Assembly (NCBI RefSeq): GCF_963675815.1
Contig: NZ_OY776576.1
Location: 1-64,000, forward strand
DNA length: 64,000 bases
Direction: 5' to 3'
DNA from: an uncultured Desulfuromusa sp.
GTDB lineage: Bacteria; Desulfobacterota; Desulfuromonadia; Desulfuromonadales; Geopsychrobacteraceae
Shown here: in pieces, positions 16,741 through 26,083 of the stretch
Layout: every line of letters starts with the position of its first letter
How positions within the stretch are numbered: the stretch's first letter is position 1
Translations under genes and position numbers: made by a program
Notes under the pieces: model-generated
What the model was told of the DNA's origin: nothing
The model's input: only the letters and a program-made list of their open reading frames with translations
Databases searched by the model: none

Positions 16741-18084
16741 TTAGCCTTCGAGAAGTTTCTGAGATTCACTCAGGGAGCTGGTATCACCCTCACTGGCTGC
16801 ATCGAATAATCCTTCGATTGACCTGATAGACTCCAATTGCTTTTGAAGCTCCTGGGAAAGACCTGACAGTTCGGAGGATGCCGCCGATGTTTCTTCTGCA
16901 GACGCTGCCGACGATTGGATAACCTTGTCGATCTGTGACATCCCCTCATTGATTTGGCGTAACCCTTGGGTTTGCTGATCCGAACCCTCGTCGATGGCGT
17001 TGGCAACATTAGAAATCAGGTGAATCTTATCCACGATGCCTTTTAGAGCTTCGGCACATGCGCTTGAGATGGTGCCGCCGGATTCGATATTAGTCATCGA
17101 TTTTTCGATGATGGCAGAGGTTTCCTGCGCGGCCTTGGCACTGCGCCCGGCAAGGTTCCGAACTTCTTCGGCAACAACAGCGAACCCTTTGCCATGCTGT
17201 CCGGCACGGGCCGCTTCTACAGCAGCATTTAGGGCTAAAAGGTTGGTTTGAAAGGCGATCTCATCGATAACTTTGATAATTTTATTGATAGCCTCACTTG
17301 ATTTATTGATCTCGTTCATTGCTGAGGTCATCTGATTCATTTGCTCGGATGCATCGCTGGCCGCATGCTCAGCCTCCACTGCCAAATTTTTAGCCTCGGT
17401 GGCCTGCTGGGCATTCTGGTTGGCCTGTGACAGAATCTCCGCAGTGGAACTGCCAATCTGTTCCATCGATGCCGCCTGTTCCGTTGATCCTTCGGAAAGA
17501 GACAGGCTTGACTCCCTCAGTTGAACAGAACCATTGGTTACCTGTTCACTGATTCTCTCGACCTCGTGATAGATGTTTTTCAAAGCAACCTTTTCAGAGA
17601 TCTCCGTAACAATCTCAACATGGCCGATTCTTTCACCTTTAAGACCATGAATATATTTCGTATCGACCCGGAAATCCTTGCCCCATTGTTCGAAAAAGGA
17701 GAAAGGTTTATTTTTACGAAGACAGTGGACGCCGCAATCTTCCGTATTACATATTTTCGCGCCCCAGTTTGAGCAATGTTTGCCAAGAACATCCTTTCTT
17801 TCAACACCGAGAGGATCAGTTGCTGCCTTATTGACAAAAGTCCACAGCATGTCAAGATCGGTCACTGAAAGGGGGTTGGGAATCACATCGATTATCTGTT
17901 CGTAAAAATTATAGCGTTCAAGAACGCCTTTCCTGATCACCAAAAGAAGACCAATGACAGCAATAGTCAGGATTGGCCACGCAAGTAAAATTGCTTTCGA
18001 ATTCAATCCACTGGCAACCAGAAGGGACAAGGCTAACTGAATGAGGATAAGCGCTGCAAGGGAATGTTTATACCATTTTGCCAT
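16741..18084 (-). CDS. methyl-accepting chemotaxis protein with cysteine-rich PAS domain
   Basis: A 447-residue protein. Two N-terminal membrane segments (about residues 8-28 and 30-50) with almost no periplasmic loop are followed by a PAS domain (~60-165). This PAS carries five cysteines in CSNWGAKICNTEDCGVHC, a pattern seen in deltaproteobacterial receptors that may bind a metal or sense redox. The C-terminal half is the MCP signalling hairpin, with the near-invariant tip EIAFQTNLLALNAAVEAARAG and methylation helices on each side. No HAMP domain is evident. It is expected to report a cytoplasmic or redox cue to CheA/CheW, whose genes are not in the window. Confidence 0.9.
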   Translation of the reverse strand: MAKWYKHSLAALILIQLALSLLVASGLNSKAILLAWPILTIAVIGLLLVIRKGVLERYNFYEQIIDVIPNPLSVTDLDMLWTFVNKAATDPLGVERKDVLGKHCSNWGAKICNTEDCGVHCLRKNKPFSFFEQWGKDFRVDTKYIHGLKGERIGHVEIVTEISEKVALKNIYHEVERISEQVTNGSVQLRESSLSLSEGSTEQAASMEQIGSSTAEILSQANQNAQQATEAKNLAVEAEHAASDASEQMNQMTSAMNEINKSSEAINKIIKVIDEIAFQTNLLALNAAVEAARAGQHGKGFAVVAEEVRNLAGRSAKAAQETSAIIEKSMTNIESGGTISSACAEALKGIVDKIHLISNVANAIDEGSDQQTQGLRQINEGMSQIDKVIQSSAASAEETSAASSELSGLSQELQKQLESIRSIEGLFDAASEGDTSSLSESQKLLEG

Positions 18085-18272
18085 TATCTACTCCTTGTTA
18101 TTCCCCCACCCATTATTGGTTCACATCTCAAAACTCGTTTTGCCCTACTCACACCGCCCAAATGTACCCTCGTGGATACTCCCGACATAAGAGATAAGCT
18201 GTCAAAAACCTGAATCTGGCAAACAAGCCATGTCCTCCAGAAAAAATTATCTGGATTAATGGGCATCAGCAT

Positions 18273-18569
18273 TTAGCTATCTGGCAAATGTAAAAGCTGG
18301 TCAAAGTTGACTATAGCAATAATATTTAAATCATCATTAAATAAACTTATTAAGTTAACACCAATTTAACATGGATGTATCTGTATTGTAAAGAGAATCA
18401 ATACAATAGATCTATATCGACATCACATCACCCAGCGCAGTGTCCGTTCCATGGACACCTTTGTTGATAGTCAAGACCGAGTCAGTTGAGATTGAAAACA
18501 GCTGGGAGGCCACTAATTGACAGAAAATAGGCATTATGTCCCCGGAATTATATGTCCCCGGAATTATAA
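18273..18569. other. gap with no clear gene; REP half-copies and a short gene-like tail
   Basis: Upstream of the chemoreceptor the DNA is AT-rich, with a small inverted repeat TGTATTG/CAATACA (18382-18388 with 18399-18405). A minus-strand frame ending at 18412 reads QLFSISTDSVLTINKG and looks protein-like. It has no start other than through the REP half-copies at 18535-18567, so it may be the tail of a lost gene. Confidence 0.35.
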
Positions 18570-18768
18570 CGCCGCCGGAATGGAACAGCTGATTTGAGAA
18601 TCGGTGCGGGAAATGTTTGAGCGAAGCGAGTTTTTGCCGCTCCTCAAAGTAGCTGTGGAATGAAGGGAACCCGGAGGGCAAGGAGTTCGGGTGTGTTTCT
18701 TTGCTGACTTTCTTGTCACATAACAAGAAAGTCAGGTGGCGTGCGGGGCCACAACCCCGCGACCTTTC
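18570..18768 (-). repeat. dispersed two-stem repeat, copy C
   Basis: An inverted copy of the family seen at 4736-4960. The long stem here is CTGACTTTCTTGT with ACAAGAAAGTCAG (18704-18716 and 18723-18735). Where copy A has TTCC/GGAA this copy has TGAC/GTCA, changed on both sides so that pairing is kept. The short stem is GCGGGG/CCCCGC (18743-18748 with 18755-18760). It separates the chemoreceptor from the TsoY-like gene. Confidence 0.85.
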
Positions 18769-18819
18769 AGACTGTCAAATCAAAAAAGGGGAACACCAAC
18801 ACCATGTCCCCCAAAAAAA

Positions 18820-19992
18820 TTATGCTTTCAAAAACAGCTTACGATTCAAACGGAACGTGGTCTTAATCGTCACATATTGCAAATAAATCAACGGCACCTG
18901 GAGCAGAAAATAGAGACCGCCAAATTGAGGAATAATTCCGTTTTTTACCAACCCATGATGGAGAAAAAACTGACCAAAAACAAACAGGGCAACACCGGGG
19001 CAAATCAAAGCCAGGCTGCCTGGGCTGACAACAGTGCCCCTGACATATTCATCAAAATAATTCAGTCTTTTCATCGCCTTGTAACCAATCAGGCCAAACA
19101 TCAGCTGCAGAGATAAAAACGCTCCGGTTAAAATCAGATACGACGTATTCGTAGAACTGTTGTCAAAGTTGTGGTCAAGGCCGTGCATCAATCGCACAGA
19201 ACTGATCCCAAGCAAGGTGATAATCGGAATTCCAATCCATAAGCTGGCGCTGGACTCTTTATCAATGCCGTGTTTAAAAATTGATGACATCCCCAGGACC
19301 ACTTTTATGAATGCTATCCCCAGAGCAACAACAAAGAAAAAAGTGGAGAACAGAAAGGCCAGCCCCGATGTCAATTTCACACTCGACATTGCCGCCGGTG
19401 CCGCCAATCCCACCGACACCATAGCAAATGCAAAGATCCCCAAAAGCTGACTCAGATTGTTATTCTGGGCATAATTGTAGTTTCCATGAACAATAAAATC
19501 GGTGAAATAGCCGAGAAACATCACCAGGGCATAAATGCCGATAAGCAGAAAACCAATCATGGCCATGGGAAGAAGATACTCAACGACGGTCCAGAGTTTC
19601 GGGACAAAAACAGCGCCAAGAACAAACGAAACATTGACCGACATGGAATAGGTTAAAGGAACGGCCATAAAACTCACAGCCTTGTAACTGGAACGCATCT
19701 CCTCTGCTTCTGGTGTTTTACGGAAAACCCGGTACTGAGCAATATTCCAGAGCAGAAAACGAAAATGGAGAAATGCAAAAAAGATAATGCCTGCAAGGGC
19801 AACAACAATCATCATTTGCATCGGCAAAGAACCATTTATCAATTGCGGATAGACAAAATCAAATGTCGCCAGCGGGACTCCCTTGTGCTTGACCATAAAC
19901 ATCAGGTACATGAAAAAAGAGACGGAAAGACCTCCACAACCAAGGCTGGCAAGAAAATAGATCGGGGTATAACTTTTTGACGCAGGTTTCAT
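18820..19992 (-). CDS. multi-pass membrane protein, TsoY-like
   Basis: A 390-residue integral membrane protein with about nine to ten hydrophobic segments. It starts at an ATG with AGAGGATG upstream. The opening YFLASLGCGGLSVSFFMYLMF, followed by a FDFVYPQL loop and a conserved WNIAQYRVFRKT, fits the family often annotated as TsoY (seleno)protein, a group with loose resemblance to tellurite/dicarboxylate transporters. A Cys at residue 19 lies in the glycine-rich first helix. The transported substrate is not known. It stands alone between repeat copy C and the CAAX-protease relative, which lies about 100 bases upstream. Confidence 0.6.
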   Translation of the reverse strand: MKPASKSYTPIYFLASLGCGGLSVSFFMYLMFMVKHKGVPLATFDFVYPQLINGSLPMQMMIVVALAGIIFFAFLHFRFLLWNIAQYRVFRKTPEAEEMRSSYKAVSFMAVPLTYSMSVNVSFVLGAVFVPKLWTVVEYLLPMAMIGFLLIGIYALVMFLGYFTDFIVHGNYNYAQNNNLSQLLGIFAFAMVSVGLAAPAAMSSVKLTSGLAFLFSTFFFVVALGIAFIKVVLGMSSIFKHGIDKESSASLWIGIPIITLLGISSVRLMHGLDHNFDNSSTNTSYLILTGAFLSLQLMFGLIGYKAMKRLNYFDEYVRGTVVSPGSLALICPGVALFVFGQFFLHHGLVKNGIIPQFGGLYFLLQVPLIYLQYVTIKTTFRLNRKLFLKA

Positions 19993-20088
19993 GATTAATT
20001 CATCCTCTTATCTTTAAATATATTTATCCATATATATATGTTTTATTATATTGAATGCAAGTTAAAAATTACCCTACAAGGTTTTAGT

Positions 20089-20775
20089 CTACCAGAAGTG
20101 CCAGAACCCGGTCTGTAAAACGTAAATCCCCAAAACCAGGTTGGTCACCGCATGAGCAAGAACGCATTGATAGATACTTTTTGTCCAATAGAGTAATCCA
20201 CTATAAGCTGCTCCTGCCATCATTCCAGCCAGAATCAGATTATGTTCCAGGCCAAACAAAACAGCGCAAATCAGAAACGAAGTCAAAGTAAACGTTCCAA
20301 TACGAACACTGCTGAAATCTGCAGTAATCACATAGCGCAACATAAAAGAACGCCAGAATAATTCTTCCATGATCGGAACAACCAACGCAGCACCAAAGAG
20401 ACGGAAAAAAATCAGCAGGTTCCGGGATGCGGCATTTTCAACCAAGAAGGGATCAAAACCCTTACTTTCACCAAGGGCGGTAAAGCCCCAATCCATATTA
20501 ATCCAGAGAACAAACACCAGCAGACCCAGAAGAACACTGGCGATGGTGTGGGTTAAATTCTTAAAGTCGACAAGATGCAACTCATTGTATTGACGCCAGA
20601 AAAACAGAATCAGGGCGAGAACCAGAACGGTTTTAAGCGGATAGAGATAAAGCATTTGTTGGGCTGTCAGATCCAGCCAGCCCTTGACAACCGACCACTC
20701 CAATATCTGTTGCACCCCAATAAAAGCCATAAAAACGGCAAAAGGAATAATCCGAAACCAACCTGCTTTTCCCAT
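20089..20775 (-). CDS. CAAX prenyl protease-related (CPBP) membrane protein
   Basis: A 228-residue protein with about seven membrane helices. The CPBP/Abi motifs are present: the EE pair E137/E138 with R142 (MEELFWRSF), H178 in FGLEHN and H208 in VLAHAVTN. These residues form the glutamate-based intramembrane protease site in this superfamily. The closest subgroup I recognise is the CAAX-protease-related proteins often linked to exosortase systems, but no exosortase gene is near. It is 18 bases downstream of acpH and probably in the same operon. Confidence 0.85.
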   Translation of the reverse strand: MGKAGWFRIIPFAVFMAFIGVQQILEWSVVKGWLDLTAQQMLYLYPLKTVLVLALILFFWRQYNELHLVDFKNLTHTIASVLLGLLVFVLWINMDWGFTALGESKGFDPFLVENAASRNLLIFFRLFGAALVVPIMEELFWRSFMLRYVITADFSSVRIGTFTLTSFLICAVLFGLEHNLILAGMMAGAAYSGLLYWTKSIYQCVLAHAVTNLVLGIYVLQTGFWHFW

Positions 20776-20793
20776 AGGTCCATCCTCTGAAAC

Positions 20794-21378
20794 TTAATGA
20801 ATATGCTTCCATTGTGCTGTGACTTGTTGCGCCTCATGCATAAAAGCAGCATAATCCGCTTCCAGCTCATCACGCCACAACTCCAACTGGGAAAACCCGT
20901 CAGCCAATGGAATCTTATGTCGAATCCGTTCTTCCAGCCGCTGTAACACTCTTTGTACAATTTCGGGCTTGCGGTAAGACGTCAGCCAGTCATATTGGAT
21001 CATGCGTGGCAATTGCTGCTGCAATCCCGGGCTAAGATGATCATAACAAGATTGCAGGCCACGATAGACATTCTGTGAAAAATCAGCAAGGGGCTGGTCA
21101 GAATACTCATTCCAGCGACAGGCGAGAAAATGATCATAAAAAACATCGACCAACACACTCCGGGCGTAACGAAAACGGGGATCGAGTCGACGTCGACTGC
21201 GTTGAAACAGTTCACTTGTCTGCGTCAAACTATCGATGTGCCGATGTAACTTTATGTGCCTGGAAAGTTCTTCGGGGAATGTTACAGGGACAGCACCTTT
21301 AACAAAATCCCCCATAAGCGACCCGGCCCAGGCCAAAGGTGTCGGGTCGGAAAAGTAGAGATGAGCAAGATAATTCAT
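20794..21378 (-). CDS. acpH: ACP phosphodiesterase (DUF479)
   Basis: A 194-residue protein beginning MNYLAHLYFS, the hallmark start of AcpH, followed by LMGDFVKG and HRHIDSLTQ and a VDVFYDHFLA block. These His/Asp residues form the metal-dependent HD-like site. AcpH removes the 4'-phosphopantetheine arm from acyl carrier protein in the cytoplasm. The length matches the E. coli protein. Gaps to both neighbours are under 20 bases, so it is probably co-transcribed with the TPR gene upstream and the CPBP gene downstream. Confidence 0.9.
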   Translation of the reverse strand: MNYLAHLYFSDPTPLAWAGSLMGDFVKGAVPVTFPEELSRHIKLHRHIDSLTQTSELFQRSRRRLDPRFRYARSVLVDVFYDHFLACRWNEYSDQPLADFSQNVYRGLQSCYDHLSPGLQQQLPRMIQYDWLTSYRKPEIVQRVLQRLEERIRHKIPLADGFSQLELWRDELEADYAAFMHEAQQVTAQWKHIH

Positions 21379-21390
21379 CAGCAGACGGAA

Positions 21391-22509
21391 TCAGGAAAGC
21401 CGCTTGAGTTGCGCTTCAATTTCATCCAGCACCGTTTTTTTACCAACTCCGGCGGTCAGTAGAGAACGAAATAATTCGCACATTATTTCTCGTTGCCCGG
21501 AGCGGATAAAACGTTGCACCAGCATCTCAATCGCACTGGTCACATCGTTTGCACCAGCAATTAAAGACCAGAAATAATGAGCTCCCTTTGCCCAATCCCG
21601 ACGTTCAGAGAAAAGGCACACCAGCCCCGCAGTCGCGTAAAGTTCTTCACCAAACGCAAGCGATTTCTGGTAGCTCTTTTCCGCTTCTTTGAGTTGTCCA
21701 AGATGATAATAGGCATCCCCCATGCGGGTGTGCAAAGCCTGGGTACCATCGGAATGGGGTAAAATTTTCTTCCAGATTTCAAGGGCTTTATCGTATTGAC
21801 GGTACCAGCGAAAACAGTTGCCAAGACCATAAAGAGCATAGGGGTTCTTGGGGTCGACCTGAAGTGCGCGGCGAAAATAACCTTCGGCTCTTTCAAAGTC
21901 GGATATGCGCCAGCAGAGCTTACCGACAATCGTCAAGATATGCAGTTCATTTTCATCAAATTTGAGAACTTTTTCGTAGGTGTCAATCGCTTCTGCATCT
22001 TTCCCCAAACGGTGCTGTAAATCCGCCAAACCTGTCAGAGCAAAACGGTCACCTGGAGAATATTGGAGGATCTGCCGATAAACCTGTTCTGCTCGCTCGA
22101 ACTGCGCCAGAATCTTGCAGCTATCAGCAATCCGGGTCATAACAAACTTGTCTTGCGGTCTTAAAACAAGATAGCGATCCCAAAGCTGAACAGCTTCCTG
22201 GTGGCGATTCTGCTTTTTGTAGATATCGCCCAATCCGCGTAGCGCAAACAAATTTTTCGGATCGATATCCAAAAGATTGCAATAACAACGTTCAGCTTCA
22301 TCAAAATCACCGATTTCACGACAGGCGTCCCCCATCCCCGAGAGTAGATAGGGATTTTCCGGTTCCCGTTCCAAACCCTGTGCAAACAGACTTCTGGCCT
22401 CAGCATAACGACGGGAACGGAGTTTTTGACGCGCTTTCTTGGAAAGATCAATCACAGAGGGTTGCCGCTGATGATTCTCTTGAATATTTGCACTTTCTGG
22501 CTGACTCAC
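21391..22509 (-). CDS. tetratricopeptide repeat protein
   Basis: A 372-residue protein built of about eight TPR units of 34 residues (~25-330). Examples are NPYLLSGMGDACREIGDFDEAERCY and NPYALYGLGNCFRWYRQYDKALEIW, with the expected small residues at positions 8 and 20. No signal peptide or membrane segment is seen, so it is a cytoplasmic scaffold. The C-terminal 40 residues leave the repeat pattern. Its partner is unknown. It is the first gene of the run with acpH and the CPBP protein. Confidence 0.85.
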   Translation of the reverse strand: MSQPESANIQENHQRQPSVIDLSKKARQKLRSRRYAEARSLFAQGLEREPENPYLLSGMGDACREIGDFDEAERCYCNLLDIDPKNLFALRGLGDIYKKQNRHQEAVQLWDRYLVLRPQDKFVMTRIADSCKILAQFERAEQVYRQILQYSPGDRFALTGLADLQHRLGKDAEAIDTYEKVLKFDENELHILTIVGKLCWRISDFERAEGYFRRALQVDPKNPYALYGLGNCFRWYRQYDKALEIWKKILPHSDGTQALHTRMGDAYYHLGQLKEAEKSYQKSLAFGEELYATAGLVCLFSERRDWAKGAHYFWSLIAGANDVTSAIEMLVQRFIRSGQREIMCELFRSLLTAGVGKKTVLDEIEAQLKRLS

Positions 22510-22578
22510 GATATCTCCTGACTTTTCATTTTAACAATGCAGAAATCCTATAATGGATCACCATGGCTGTGAAGGTGA

Positions 22579-23235
22579 TTATGATATATCTTGATCCTGC
22601 TGCCCGTAGCTGCGAAATTTTTCCGCAACGATCTTCATCTCTTCAGCACCAACGAGAACCGGGTCACCTAGAGATTTGGCCTGATAGTAAATTCTGGCGA
22701 CAAGTTCAATTTCTTCTGCTGTATTAAAAGCGTTATCCAGATCATGACCGACAGCAACCAGGCCATGGTTTGCCAATAACACCGCATTGTAGTCTCCAAT
22801 AGCGGCAATGATATTATCAGCCAGAGCCTCGCTTCCAAAAGTCGCATAGGCTGCCAGAGGAACTTTGTCTCCGGAAAAGGCAACCAGGTAATGGACGGCC
22901 GGAATTTCCCAATGCAGACAGGCGATTGTGGTTGCATAGACGGAATGCGTATGAACCACAGAGGTAATATCTTCACGGGCAGAATAAAGAGCAAGATGAA
23001 AACCAAGTTCACTTGAAGGTTTCAGCGCCCCCTCGACTTTTCTCCCCGCACGATCGACGATAACAACATCAGCAATGGTCATCTCATGATAATCGATCCC
23101 ACTGGGACTGATTGCAATCAGGTTATCTTTTCTGGAGAGAATACTGAGGTTCCCTCCGCTCCCCGTCGTCAGACCAGACCGGATCAGCTTCAAACCATAT
23201 GCAACAATCGCCTCGCGCTCCCGCAACATCAACAT
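22579..23235 (-). CDS. class II aldolase, L-fuculose-phosphate aldolase type
   Basis: About 218 residues. I favour the ATG at 23233-23235, which has GGAG six bases upstream; alternative in-frame starts lie within 12 bases. The class II aldolase/adducin features are clear: SGGNLSI for phosphate binding, a Glu in SSELGFH, VHTHS and LANHG supplying zinc-binding histidines. Enzymes of this group cleave fuculose-1-phosphate or similar sugar phosphates; methylthioribulose-phosphate dehydratase is a related alternative. No fucose pathway gene is nearby, so the true substrate is open. It lies 25 bases after the M23 gene and probably shares its transcript. Confidence 0.8.
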   Translation of the reverse strand: MLMLREREAIVAYGLKLIRSGLTTGSGGNLSILSRKDNLIAISPSGIDYHEMTIADVVIVDRAGRKVEGALKPSSELGFHLALYSAREDITSVVHTHSVYATTIACLHWEIPAVHYLVAFSGDKVPLAAYATFGSEALADNIIAAIGDYNAVLLANHGLVAVGHDLDNAFNTAEEIELVARIYYQAKSLGDPVLVGAEEMKIVAEKFRSYGQQDQDIS

Positions 23236-23260
23236 CGCCATCTCCAAAACTTATAAATAC

Positions 23261-24604
23261 TCATTGGGATTGATCAGGGCTGCTTAAAAGATCAAGCTTG
23301 GCAACCTGAGTCAAAGGCCGATTTTCATCCAATTGTGCCAGAAGAGGAGCAGCAAGCGCTTGAAATTTGTCCATATTCTGCTGACTGACAGACTTTGACG
23401 CCGGGGCCTTGATCTTCGTCGGATTCACAGGTGCACCGTTACGCCTCATCCTGAAGCAAAGATGGGGACCGGTTGCCATGCCGGTACCACCCAAATAGCC
23501 AATCACCTGCCCCTGACTCACCCGTGTTCCCTTTTTCACTCCTCGAGCGAAACCCTTCATATGTAAATAAATCGTTGCATAGCCATTACTGTGACGAACT
23601 TCAATAAAATTTCCGTTCGCTTTGGTATAGCCGATCCGGTGAATACTTCCATCACCGACAGTTTTAATCGGGGTTCCCACCGGAGCAACATAATCAATGG
23701 CAGGGTGTGATTTCCAGGATTTCAGAATCGGATGAAAGCGGTGCAACGTGAAACCGGACGATATCCGGGTAAAAGATAGAGGCGCTTTGAGGAAGGCCTT
23801 GCGCAGGTTCTCACCTTTTTCATTGTAAAAGGAGGCTTTCTGATCACCATCGCGAAAACGAATCGCCTTGAATGTTGTCTTCTGATTCACGAATTCAGCA
23901 GCAAGAACTTTCCCATAGCCCCTAAAAACACCTTCTCGATAACGTTTCTCAACCAGCGCCTGAAATGTATCCCCGACACGAAGATCATGGATGAAGTTGA
24001 TATCCCAACCAAAAATATCAGCAAGAACATAGGCTAACTCAGGCGATTCGTTGATCTTTGCAATCGCATTAAACAAGCTGTTTTTTATTGTCCCCTGAAC
24101 AAGCTCTGTAGCGACATCATAAATAATCGGTTGGCGCTCCATATGAATGTGATCCGCCTCACGACTGATCACCAGCTGCTCTTCAGCGTCAATTTCATAG
24201 ATAAAAGAACTGAATTCGCCATCCCGGGTCAGAATCCGGTAAGGTTGTTCCGCGCATATCTTTGTGAAAGGGAAAATATCCCGACTTTGCAGGTTGAGAT
24301 TGTGAATTTCCTGAGCGGTAAAATATTCTCCCAGTAAAGCGGTAATTGAAGAGCCGGCGGGAACCGTATTTTTTATCTCTTCATAGACTGGTTCAGGGGA
24401 ACGGAGGAGAGGAGCAGTAACCTCGACCGGAATCTCTCTGGCTTCCAGGCTGAAACGGAAACCACCACTTAAAAACAACAAACTACCACCGGCAAAAACA
24501 ACCAAAACAATCAACACAATCCAGCGACGGACCTTAAGATTCTTCCTGGATATGTCCACTGACCCGCGTGGCGGTTGAAAATCGCTCATCATACCCATTG
24601 ACAC
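23261..24604 (-). CDS. membrane-anchored M23 peptidase, MepM-like
   Basis: A 447-residue protein with a basic start, one membrane helix at about residues 27-48 (WIVLIVLVVFAGGSLLFL), an OapA/LysM-like region (~85-230), then an M23 domain. The HxxxD ligands are in HPAID. The usual HxH motif reads H381-L-C383, so the zinc-ligand His is replaced by Cys. Cys can bind zinc, and this variant occurs in other M23 proteins, so activity is not excluded. Architecture matches MepM/YebA murein endopeptidases, which cut cross-links during growth. The fuculose-aldolase-like gene follows immediately. Confidence 0.88.
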   Translation of the reverse strand: MSMGMMSDFQPPRGSVDISRKNLKVRRWIVLIVLVVFAGGSLLFLSGGFRFSLEAREIPVEVTAPLLRSPEPVYEEIKNTVPAGSSITALLGEYFTAQEIHNLNLQSRDIFPFTKICAEQPYRILTRDGEFSSFIYEIDAEEQLVISREADHIHMERQPIIYDVATELVQGTIKNSLFNAIAKINESPELAYVLADIFGWDINFIHDLRVGDTFQALVEKRYREGVFRGYGKVLAAEFVNQKTTFKAIRFRDGDQKASFYNEKGENLRKAFLKAPLSFTRISSGFTLHRFHPILKSWKSHPAIDYVAPVGTPIKTVGDGSIHRIGYTKANGNFIEVRHSNGYATIYLHMKGFARGVKKGTRVSQGQVIGYLGGTGMATGPHLCFRMRRNGAPVNPTKIKAPASKSVSQQNMDKFQALAAPLLAQLDENRPLTQVAKLDLLSSPDQSQ

Positions 24605-24774
24605 ATCCGTAAAATAATTAAAGAAATTTCAGGTCTCGGTATTTAATTTGAGGATTATAACAGTTCAGCCTTTCCTCTGTCCAGTCGCAGTTTTTCCGTT
24701 TTCATTATTGCCAGAGCATCTTCATGAGGATAACATAGCCGCTTACTCTTAACCTCTGTAAAGGAGTTTGAATA

Positions 24775-25908
24775 ATGATCAACCAGCAAAGAATTTGTGA
24801 TGAGTTCATGCGGCAGGCCGCTATTGACAGCCCATCTTTCAAAGAGGCCGAGATGGCAAAGTATCTGGAAAATCGGTTCAAAGAGCTTGGTGCCGACATC
24901 TATTTTGACGATGCCGGAGAAAAAATCGGCAGCAACAGTGGCAATATGATTGCCCGTCTGCCGGGAACCAGAGCAGGAGAGCCATTACTTTTATCAGTCC
25001 ACATGGATACGGTCACCCCGGCTGACAATGTCCAACCGGTCTTGAAAGATGGTATTTTTACCAGTGCCGGGGAAACGATCCTGGGTGGTGATGATAAGTC
25101 CGGCATCGTTGAAATTATCGAAGCCATTGAAGTCCTCAAAGAACAGGACATTCCTTATGGGCCACTGGAAATTGTTGTTTCGGTCTGTGAGGAGCAGGGT
25201 CTTCTCGGAGCGAAAAATCTTGATTTCACACAATTCAAAGCCAAACGAGGGGTCGCACTAGATACGACCGGCACTGATATTGTCATTAATCGTGCCCCGG
25301 CTGCCAATCGCTTTAAAATTGAAATTTCCGGCCATGAAGCCCATGCCGGAGTTTGTCCCGAACAAGGGATATCTGCTATCCAGATTGCCGGTCGATCCAT
25401 AGCAAAAATGGTTCTTGGGCGGATCGATCCTGAAACCACAGCCAACATTGGAACGATCCATGGAGGCCTCGCTGCGAATATCATCCCCAAGCAAGTGACC
25501 CTGCGCGGTGAAGTTCGCAGCCACGACATCAACAAGCTGCGTCAATATACAGACCAGATCATCAGTGCCGTTGAAGAGGAAGTGGATAAAGCCACTATCA
25601 CTGTCGGTAATGAAACCAAACGCGCCACCATGACTTTGGAGTTAAAAGAAGATTTTTCTCCTATGGGTGTCGCTGAAGACGCCCCGATTCTGCAGATTAT
25701 TCGCGAAGCCGGAGCGGCTTTGGGAAGGCCTCAGGAAATTCGTGCTGCCGGCGGTGGCTCCGATGCTAATGTCTTCAACGGCAATGGCATTGAAATGGTC
25801 ATTATCGCGACAGGAATGAACAAAGTTCATACCATCAACGAACAACTTGCCGTTGCTGACATGGTCAAAACCAGCGAGTTGTTGGTAGAGATCATCCGCA
25901 GAGCGTAG
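24775..25908 (+). CDS. M20-family PepT-like metallopeptidase
   Basis: A 377-residue zinc peptidase. The metal site is seen in LSVHMDTV (H76, D78), GGDDKSG, VCEEQGLLGA and a C-terminal His in KVHTINEQ; the Bacterial_dimer insert runs about 180-270 (ISGHEAHAGVCPE). It resembles the PepT-like group that trims tripeptides or similar substrates in the cytoplasm. An AAAGGAG ribosome site lies seven bases before the ATG. It stands alone, transcribed away from the M23 gene. Confidence 0.88.
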   Translation: MINQQRICDEFMRQAAIDSPSFKEAEMAKYLENRFKELGADIYFDDAGEKIGSNSGNMIARLPGTRAGEPLLLSVHMDTVTPADNVQPVLKDGIFTSAGETILGGDDKSGIVEIIEAIEVLKEQDIPYGPLEIVVSVCEEQGLLGAKNLDFTQFKAKRGVALDTTGTDIVINRAPAANRFKIEISGHEAHAGVCPEQGISAIQIAGRSIAKMVLGRIDPETTANIGTIHGGLAANIIPKQVTLRGEVRSHDINKLRQYTDQIISAVEEEVDKATITVGNETKRATMTLELKEDFSPMGVAEDAPILQIIREAGAALGRPQEIRAAGGGSDANVFNGNGIEMVIIATGMNKVHTINEQLAVADMVKTSELLVEIIRRA

Positions 25909-25944
25909 ATTTGTAAGTTTTTTTACCCGAGTAACGCAACCGAA

Positions 25945-26035
25945 GTGGAACAGCTGATTTGAGAAGAAGAGTGGTAAAAGTTTGGGGTTTCAAACCAGGT
26001 TTTTGCCGCTCCTCAAAACAGCCTTGTGGGTTGTT
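25945..26035 (-). repeat. dispersed repeat, partial copy D
   Basis: Only the distal half of the repeat is present: GGAACAGCTGATTTGAGAA and TTTTTGCCGCTCCTCAAA are shared with copy C, and neither stem-loop is retained. A REP-like CCGGGGACA follows at 26043-26055. It shows that the start of the frame at 25982 is repeat DNA, not gene. Confidence 0.7.
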
Positions 26036-26083
26036 CATCCGTATTCCGGGGACAAAACTTTCCGACACCCATCAGGAGTCCCA

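Noticed and set aside
25982..26083. Extended N-terminus of the aminotransferase
   Set aside because: This part lies in repeat copy D and a REP half-copy; a GTG with a good ribosome site starts the conserved protein at 26084.
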